Below are positions 20,801 to 29,800 of a DNA stretch of 44,192 nucleotides, piece after piece (the first letter of the stretch is position 1; each line of letters starts with the position of its first letter). The position numbers were made by a program, and so were the translations under genes. The stretch comes from Chrysochromulina tobinii (lineage: Eukaryota > Haptophyta > Prymnesiales > Chrysochromulinaceae). The notes under the pieces are model-generated. The model was not told where the DNA came from. It worked only from the letters and a program-made list of their open reading frames with translations, and made no database searches. The stretch lies in contig JWZX01002775.1 in assembly GCA_001275005.1 (NCBI GenBank), positions 1 to 44,192 on the forward strand. The letters are read 5' to 3'.

Positions 20801-23800
20801 AGTGGCCATCTAGAGGCCATCTAGAGGCCACCAGTGGCCATCAGTGGCCACCAGTGGCCATCTAGAGGCCATCAGAGCTCCTCAGAGGAGCAGCACGCAC
20901 GTGGCTTCGATCCATAAAGCCACTGGGTTCATGTAGGTTATGTTCGGGAGTTGTTTGGCAGAATTGGGGATTAGGTCTCCTTTGATCTTGTCGCGCATCA
21001 GGCAGAATCCGTCCACGTTCGCCGCGGAGGCGATGCAGCCGAGAAAGTGCATCAGGGTCGGCTGGATCGCGTCAAAGGAGATGTACCTGGACGCAGCGAG
21101 GCGCACAAGCGAGGCACTCAGGGAGGCGATTGGGCAGGTCATCAGGAAGGAAGGCCGTGACGGAGGTCATCAGGGAAGCAATCTGGGAGGCAATCAGGAA
21201 GGCCGTTACGGAGGCCATCAGGGAAGCAATCTGGGAGGCAATCAGGAAGGCCGTGACGGAGGTCATCAGTGAGGCGATGGGGAGGCACTCATGGAGGCCA
21301 TCAGGGCGAAACACGTACAGCTGCTCCACGGTCTGAATGACTTGATGCCACAGGCCAGACGCAACGATGGGGACCGCGCGCCCACCACGACGCCCTCCTG
21401 ACGCCGGCAGCTTGCGCTGCAGCGCAATCTTGGTCAGGGCCTCGGCCATCTCGACTGTGTAGAAGCCCGCAGGCATCGCCTGATGAGGAGAGCCATCCGA
21501 CGCGCAATCAGATGCAATCAGACAGGCATCGCCTGATGAGGGGAGCCATCCGACGCGCAATCAGATGCAATCAGATGCACTAGGATGCAATGAGATGCAA
21601 TGAGATGCAATGAGATGCAATGAGATGCAATGAGATGCAATGAGATGCAATGAGATGCAATGAGATGCATTCAGATACAATCAGATACAATCGGATGCAA
21701 TTCGATGCAAGAGCGGTCATCCGCGGTCATCGGCGGTCATCCGCGGCCATTAGCGGCCATCACCTTGAGCGCCATCTCGACCGCGGGGATGACGTGAGCA
21801 CGCGAGCTCGGCGAAGGCAGTGGACGGATCTCAAACTCGAGCAGATCGAGCAGATGCTCCTTCTCGCCCTTGGCGTTCGGGATCCTCGAGGGAGACATGA
21901 TCTTCTTGTTGAATTGGTTGATGAAGGGCTGGCGGAGCTCGCGCATGCATTCCTTCTCGGCTTCCTCGAGGTATGTTTGTAGCTCGACTTGAGAGTCCAC
22001 CATCAGCCGGCGCTGCGGGCGCGACGACATCAGCATGCGCTGCTTCATGACGAACTCCTTGAAGTTCGACTCGCGCTGCTTCCGCTTGAACTCCTCCTCC
22101 GCTTGCTGCTCTGCATTCGATAGACCCTTGGACGCGTGCTTGCCCTGTGGGGCGAGTGGTTGGCGTTGGGGTTCGGCTCAGTGTTAGGGCTAGGGCTCGG
22201 ATTAGGCTGAGGGCGGGTTGGGCTTCGGTTCAGGGCTAGGGCTAGGGTTGGGCTTAGGGCTAGGGTTACCTGCGACGGGTGGCTGGCTTCATCGAGATCG
22301 CGCTCCAGATCGCGAGCTGCGGCGAGATCGAGGATCTGCTGGGCGGTCTGCATGACCCTCTCATCTCGAGCCGCGAGCTCCGTCGGGCCGAATCTCGCGT
22401 CCTCGAGATCAATGCGCATCGACTCGGTGCGGAAGACCTCTTTGTACCTGTGGGGAAGAGCGCGCACAGGGCGCCGAGATGAGCACATGCATGCATTGAC
22501 TCGGTGCGGAAGACCTCTTTGTACCGGAGGTCAAGGTCATCAGGGGTCATCAGAGGTCCTCAGAGGTCATCAGCTTGTACCGGAGGTCAAGGTCATCAGG
22601 GGTCATCAGAGGTCATCACGGGTCATCACAGGTCATCAGTGAGATTGTACCGGAGGTCGAGGTTCTTGCGGCACTCGGCGATGTTGACGAGATGCTCGAA
22701 GAAACGGTTGCCCTGCACGCACGAAACGCTCGCGAGCCATCAGTACGCAATCTGGACGCAATCTGGACGCAATCAGGACGCGATCAAGGCGTACCTGCAG
22801 CTGCATCTGGATCACGGTGCGCTGCTGCTCTTGGGAGAGCTCCTTGAGATTCACCTGAGATCGAGAGGGCAATTAGGGAGACCATCAGAGGGAGGCCATC
22901 AGAGGGAGCCTCACAATGACGAAACGCAACAGGGAGGCCATCAGAGGGAGGTCATCAGAGGGATGCCATCAGAGGGAGGCTATCATAGGCCATCAGCGGG
23001 AGCCTCACAATGACGAAACGCGATTTATACTCGTCCACGTCGACACCTTCGGGGCGCGACGTGACCATCAGCCGATTGCCCGAAGGGACGAGCTCATAGT
23101 GAACGAAGGCTTCGACGATCTCGCGCATGCCCGCGGCTTCGTCAACCCCATCGACGAGCACGACGAGCGCACAGAGCTCATGCGCGATCAGAAGCATCCG
23201 TCGGTCCTCGTGGCGGTCGATGAACTCAGAGGAGATGTACCTGCCATATCGGGCATTAGAGGTCATTAGTGGTCATGAGGTCATTAGAGGTCATTGGCGG
23301 TCGATGAACTCAGAGGAGATCTACCTGCCATCTCGGCAGCATCTCGGCATCACATCAGGGCTCATCAGGCGCCAATCAGATGCAATCAGATGCAATCAGA
23401 GGCCATCAGAGGCCATCAGAGGCCATCAGAGGGCATCAGAGGGCATCAGAGGGCATCAGAGGCCATCAGAGGCCATCAGAGCCGAGGACGTACCAGCGCA
23501 GCAGGCCGTTCGGATCGGAAAGGAGCTCCTGTGGATCATCTCCGTGCTCGCGTAGCAGCCGGACAATGCGCTGCACGAAGACAATCACAGGCACGAGCCT
23601 CACGCCCTCGCCCGCGGTCTTTGGGTCCCCACAGCCCTCGGCCACCATGAAGAGAGCCTGCTTGATCATCCACGTCTTACCAGTGCCCGGTCCGGCGCGC
23701 ACGAGCACGGGCTGGGCCGCATGGGTGCCTTCTTGCCGCTTGGGTGAGGGTTGCATCTGCTCAGAGGTCATTAGAGGTCATTAGAGGTACTCAGAGGTCA

Positions 23801-26800
23801 TCCGAGGTCATCAGAGGTCGTCAAAGGTCGTCAGAGGTGATCAGAGGTCGTCAGCGCACCTGCTCGCGTGAGAGCTCGGGTACGTCCTTCATCACTTGGT
23901 ACTGAGGGGGCGCGGTGCCGCCGGGGATGTCGGCGAGAGCGAGGAAGATGAGCTGGTCCTTGATGAGCAGCAGATTGCCGGTGATCGCGTCCTCGACCTT
24001 GTCCTCATGTGCCGTGACAAACTTGCAATACTTGATGCGATCGTCTTCGAAGGTGAAAGACGTTACCTCCGTCGGCACGGCCACGTGGTTGAACTGGTTG
24101 AGGTCATACCTGTGGGGAAGTGGAGGAGGTGGGGCGTCGTCGTGAGCACTCGCATGCATGCCCCCTATTCGATTGAGGTCATACCAAACTTGGGAGCCTG
24201 TCTTGCACTCTCGGGGCTCAATCGAGATCACATGGCGAGATCACATACCAAACTTGGGAGCCTGTCTTGCACTCCCGGGGCTTCACCGAGATCATATGGC
24301 GAGATCCCTCGTCGTACTCGAAGGCGCCGACCCAGTAGAGCACGGAGGCGTCGACGAGCTTCTTCTCGTGTAAGAGCAGCAGCTTCGTGTCGCGCGCATA
24401 GTGGGGGAAGGTTGTGTACACGACGTTGGCGGGCTGGATGTCGATGATCACCTCGCCCTTGACGCCGTCTTCTTTGCAGAAGGAATCGACGCGAGCGACG
24501 ATGCGGTCGTCCTGCAGGACGCGCTGGACGGTCGCGCATTGCCCTGAAGGAGCGCCCACCTATCAAAGGAGGAGAGGGGAGGTAATTAGGGAGGTAATTA
24601 GGGAGGCCATCAGAGATGCAATCAGGGGATGCACTCAGAGGCCATCAGCCCACCTTTCGAAGGATGACGCGAGCTCCAATCGAGGTTGAGTACGCTAGCC
24701 AAGGTAATCAGGGAGGTAATTAGGGAGGTAATTAGGGAGGTAATCACCTTTCGAAGGATGACGCGAGCTCCAATCGAGGTTGAGTACGCTAGCCAAGGCT
24801 GCACCACGATGGTGGCCACTTCCTTTCCCCACACGATCTCGAGCTCCAGAGATGCCGCCGACTGCCAGCCGTCGTTGCCGAGGTCGTACTCCTCGCAGAG
24901 GTACCATTCGTTTGGAAACTCGACCCGCTCGAGAAAGGGGGTGCTCAGCGCGTACGCGAGCTTCAGACGCCCAACCTGTGGGGTCCGGACGCCGTGGTGA
25001 GCACTTGCATGCAAGGCAGACATTCAGAGGCAATCAGCGCACTTGCATGCAAGGCAGGCAATCAGAGGCAATCAGAGGCAATCAGCACACCTTCTTCTTG
25101 CGATTCGACTTGAGGAGCATGCATGCAAGGCAGGCAATCAGAGGCAATCAGAGGCAATCAGAGGCAATCAGCACACCTTCTTCTTGCGGTTCGACTTGAG
25201 GAGCAGATCGAACGAGACCTCAAGGGGAAGCTTCTCGAATGGGTGCTCCTTACCGGTCCAGCTGGTGACCGCGAAGGGCGCATTGAAGCAGTTGAAGACC
25301 ATCTTGAGGGTCGCCGGCTCGGTGACGACGGCATGCCGCGAGGTGGTCGGACCTGTGGGGAAGAGGGGGCGCCGTGGTGAGCACATGCATGCTCGGACGG
25401 GAGCGGCGCGAGGAGGTCGGACCGTCCTGGTCGCCAAACTTGGGACGCTTGCCCGCCACGGCGCTTGGGAGGCCTTCGCCGTCCTTGCGGCGCTTGATGA
25501 CGCTCGCGCCCTGACAGGGGAGGGGGTGGGGCGCCGTGGTGAGCACCGGGAGAGGCAGTGCTTGCGCTTTGGTCGCCTGCGACGACGCGGTCGAGGCGCA
25601 CCTTTCCCGCCTTTCCCGAGTGGCAATCAGGGGCAGTCAGTGGCCATCAGTGGGGCACTCGTGCATGCAATCCGCGGGCGCACACCTTTCCCGCCTTGCC
25701 CGAGAGGACGCGCATCAGGCTGTTGGCCGTGTGGACCGCGAGATTGAACGAGATCGGGAGCGGAGTGGCGGGTACGAGCAAGGTCTGGTCTTCTTCGCCC
25801 TTGGCCTTGCCTGGAATCTTGGTGACGATCCAGCCGTACGCGCTCGCCACGACGCCATCCTTGGAGATCAGCGCCTTCTCGGTGCCGTCGGCGAGCACGA
25901 TCGTCTCCATGATGCGCACGGACGTATCCTTGGGCACCTCCCCGATCTTGGTCGCTTCGGAGCCGTCCTCCCTGCCGGTCGACTCGCGCACCACGCACGA
26001 CTTGATCGTCTTCATCAGTGGGAATCCGCGGGAGGCGAGCTTGAGCGTCTCGATCTCGTCGCGCGAGATGCCGGTCACCCAGCCGAGCGGCTCCTGATCT
26101 CCGTCGAGCTCGATGTGCATGCGCGTCTCGTTCACCTGACGAAACCAAGAGGGCCTCGCAATCAGAGGTCATCAGAGGTCATCAGAGGTCATCAGAGGTC
26201 ATCAGAGGTCATCACCGGTTTCGTCATCAACTTCTCCTTGAACGAGAGCATCTCCTTCGCGCCCACGCGCACGAGCGAGCCGGGAAGGATCTTGTGGCAT
26301 GTTTCGACCAGCGCCGAGTCGTGCGTCGGCCCTTGACGAACCTGGAGGGTCGACATGGCCACCATCAACGCTCATCAAGGCTCATCAATGACAATCAGTG
26401 CTCATCAGGGCGTCGGCCCTTGACGAACCTGGAGGGTCGACATGGCCACCATCAACGGCGACTGCGCAAACGGCGAGATCGTCTCCTCGACGACGACCTT
26501 CTCGACCTGTGGGGAGAGCGCACGCGCGCCGTGCTGAGCGCTTGCATGCGGGGCAGGCCATCCGCATGCAATCGGAGCGTACCTTCTTCTTGACCTTCTT
26601 CGACTGGCCGTAGCTGCCATACCCACTCGAGCCCTTCTCCTTGGCGGCGGCCGCCTCCGCCGCCGCCGCGGCCGCCGCGGCCTCCGCCTCCGCCTTCTTG
26701 CTCTTCGTCGCTTCGGGCTTCTTCTTGGTCGTCTTCTTCGCCTCGTTCGCGCGGTCCGAGACGATCCTCGTCGGACCTGCCATATTAGGGAGACGCAATT

Positions 26801-29800
26801 CGGGCTCCTCAGTCGCAATCAAGAGGCCATACGAGAGGAGCCAGGGAGGTCTCGCGTTCCTTTCATCCGCGGCGTCGGACCTTCTCCCGTCGCCTGGTCT
26901 GGCGCCCCCTCCCCTGTGAACGCCTCTGTGAACGCCTCTGTGAACGCCTCTGTAAAAGCCTCCTCCGCCGGTGCCGCCGCGTCAACGGCCACCTGGCTGA
27001 TGGCCGCGCTCATCACCGCCGCTGAACTGTCAGTGCTCGGCTTTCGCGCGATGATCGGGGAGGGCGCCGTCCCGGGCGCCGTCACACTCGAAGGGGCCGC
27101 TCGCTTTCGGACGAAGGTTTCGTCAGCGTTGGCGTTGGACATGGCCACGGCCATCGCCTCCGCAGCGGCCGCGGCCTTCGCCTCCGCGGCCTCCTCGGCC
27201 GCCGCGGACGAAACGGTCACCACCGCCGCAGCCGCGAGCGCTGCCGTGAGCGCTGCAGCCTCGATGGACGCGACTGGCGCCGTGTCGAGGTCGGCCACCT
27301 TTTGCGAATTCGCATCGAGCGCATTAAAGAGCTTCTCATCGTCGGCCAGGCGCACCTGATGAGGGAGGCAATCAGACGCAATCAGAAGACGCAATCAGAC
27401 GCAATCAGACGCAATCATAGTCGGCCAGGCGCACCTGATGAGGGAGGCCATCAGACGCAATCAGACGCAATCAGACGCAATCATCGTCGGCCAGGCGCAC
27501 CTGATGAGGGAGGCAATCAGACGCAATCAGACGCAATCAGACGCAATCATCGGCGGCCAGGCGCACCTGATGAGGGAGGCCATCAGACGCAATCAGACGC
27601 AATCAGACGGAATCAGACGCAATCATCGTCGGCCAGGCGCACCTGCAAAAAGCGGGAGGCACTCACGGCTCATCAGTAGTCATCAACCGGCCATCATGAA
27701 GCTTCTCATCATCCACAAGGCGCGCACGACGATGAACTTCTCCTTGCGAAACAATCAGTCGCAATCAGAGCTCATCAGTGGCGCACGTGATTCCCAGGCC
27801 CGAGGATGAACTTCTCCTTCCGAAACAATCAGTCGCAATCAGAGCTCATCAGTGGCGCACGTGATTCCCAGGCCCGAGGATGAACTTTTCCTTCCGAAAC
27901 GTGAGAGGGCCCTTGGCCGCATTGATCGCCTTGATGAGGAGATCGACCGCCGCGGAGGTGTACGTGCCACGGATCGCCGCCTCACCTGCGACTCAATCAG
28001 ACGCAATCAGACGCACTCAGACTCAATTAGACGCAATTAGAAGCAATCAGGTGTACGAGCCACGGATCGCCGCCACCGCTCCGACCCGACCTTTCCACAG
28101 CCCACACCTGATGAGGGAGGCAATCAGCATGCAATCACGATCGCGGCCTCACCTCCAACCCGATCTTTCCACAGCCCGCACAGCTCATTCTCGTGCAGCT
28201 TGAGATCGGTCACTGACGAGCCCTCCATCACGTTCGTGAGCGCTTGGATGGCTGTGGAAGGGGGGAAGCAGTGGCCATCAGAGGTCAACAGAGGCCATCA
28301 GAGGCCATCAGAGGTCATCAGAGGTCATCAGAGGCCATCAGAGGCCATCAGAGGCCATCGGAGGTCATCAGAGGTCATCAGTCCACCTGCTGGCGACCAG
28401 ACGAGGTCGGCTTGCTTGTGCTTGGGCGAGCAGTCACACAGGTTGGTGCCCGAGAGATCCAGTGTGCGTAGGGGCCGGTGGGCCAGCAGTGCCGTGATGA
28501 CCTGCAGCGCAATCAGGCGCAGTCAGACGAAGTCAGACGCAGTCAAGCACAGTCAGGCGCAGTCAGACGCAATCCACGAGAGCCCATCCTGTGATTACCT
28601 TTGCGCCGGCCTCCGAGCCGAGATTGTTATGCGCTAATGAGCAGCTCGTCATCGCGACAAGGGCCGGCAGGGCCGGTGGCAGCGCCGTCGCGAATGCGCG
28701 CCCAAGCTGGTTGTGCGATAGGTCGAGAGACATGAGCATGAGGCTCTTGCCCTCGCGCAGCTGCCAAATTAGGGAGGCGTTTGCCAAATTAGGGAGGCGT
28801 TCGCCGAATGGGAGACCGTTTCGAAATCGGTTAGGCGTCCAGAGGCACTCGGGGGCGCAATCCGACGCAATCAGACGCAATCAGGCGCCATCAGACGCAG
28901 TCAGACGCAATGAGACGCACCGTCGGGCTAGGACAGCCGAGTTGGGTGATGAAGATGGCGGCGGCCGTGTCAGCGACGCCTGAGCTCGATAGCACGAGAT
29001 TCCGGAGGCCGCCGCCCAGAGTGATGACGTTGGCGAGGTGGCCGATCTCGTCCTCCTTGGCATCCCCACAGCTGAGGCGCGAGAGATCGAGGTCCGCGAG
29101 CGAAGACGTTCCCTCGCGCAGGCACGCTTGGCAAAAGGTCACCATCGACGACGCGTGCAGCGTGTGGTTGCCGCCCAGGTTGAGTTTCGTCAAGACGCCC
29201 TTCGTCTGCGCGAGCTGCCGGCCGAGGTCGGCGATCTCGTCCGGCGAGATCATGTTATCGCGCAGATCGAGGGACGTGATCTCCGGCACAAGCAGCCCCA
29301 CCGCCCGTAGCGACGTCTGCCGATGGCCCCCGATGAGCGCGCGCAGGTTGATGGCGCTCTTACCGGTCGCAACCGACGCCTTGTGAAGCCCCTTCGAAAA
29401 GGCCTTGCCCATCTTCGCGCCCTCGCTCAACACGGCGCCCCAGCGCTCGGGCCAGCGCCAGGGAGACGCAGCCTCGGGGGGGAGCGCGCACAGGCCCTTG
29501 CACAGGACACGCGTCACGAGCGACACGAGCACCTTTTCGTTCTTCGCCCGGATCACAAGCGGTGCGGAGGAGACGAGGCTGACGACGGGCAGCTCGCCCG
29601 ACTTGACCAGCTGGGTCACCTGATGAGGGAGGCAATCAGACTCAATCAGACGCAATCAGACGCAATCAGACGCAATCAGACGCAATCAGCCCGACTTGAC
29701 CAGCTGGGTCACCTTGCCGACCTCGTCACGCACCACCTTGGGCAGCCGCTCGAACTCCTTGACCACCTGATGAGCGAGGCCATCAGGCGGCATCAGCGGC

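Larger units (their letters stand above)
18604..22854 (-). other. Giant gene exons 23-34: long helical insert between NACHT core and its C-terminal motif
   Basis: Exons 22854-22795, 22712-22651, 22447-22270, 22144-21764, 21479-21319, 21086-20901, 20675-20471, 20385-20114, 20013-19919, 19838-19744, 19572-19273 and 18854-18604 (residues ~1779-2527). Mostly predicted helix: a charged coiled-coil-like part (QQAEEEFKRKQRESNFKEF), a hydrophobic stretch able to span a membrane (FLLSFLVEAIGVPVLLSMLL), and a Gln/Lys-rich part. No domain recognised. Confidence 0.65.

Noticed and set aside
22145-22269. A true chromosome end or an internal telomere
   Set aside because: The repeats are short, degenerate and spliced out between two in-phase exons; sequence continues normally on both sides.
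23494-23756. NB-ARC (plant-type) instead of NACHT assignment of the P-loop domain
   Set aside because: The Walker B reads LVDGVDE with the extra acidic residues of NACHT, and HLSFQE occurs downstream. No MHD or GLPL motif was seen. A profile search would settle it.
25584-25601. A separate 18-nt exon 15 in the giant gene
   Set aside because: It is in frame but tiny and sits in a duplicated copy of the exon-14 end; I kept it only as optional.
27302-27809. Plus-strand frames reading MREAIRRNQTQSDAI-type peptides, seen at many places in the window
   Set aside because: They are translations of the intron decamers in the antisense direction; the real genes are on the minus strand there.
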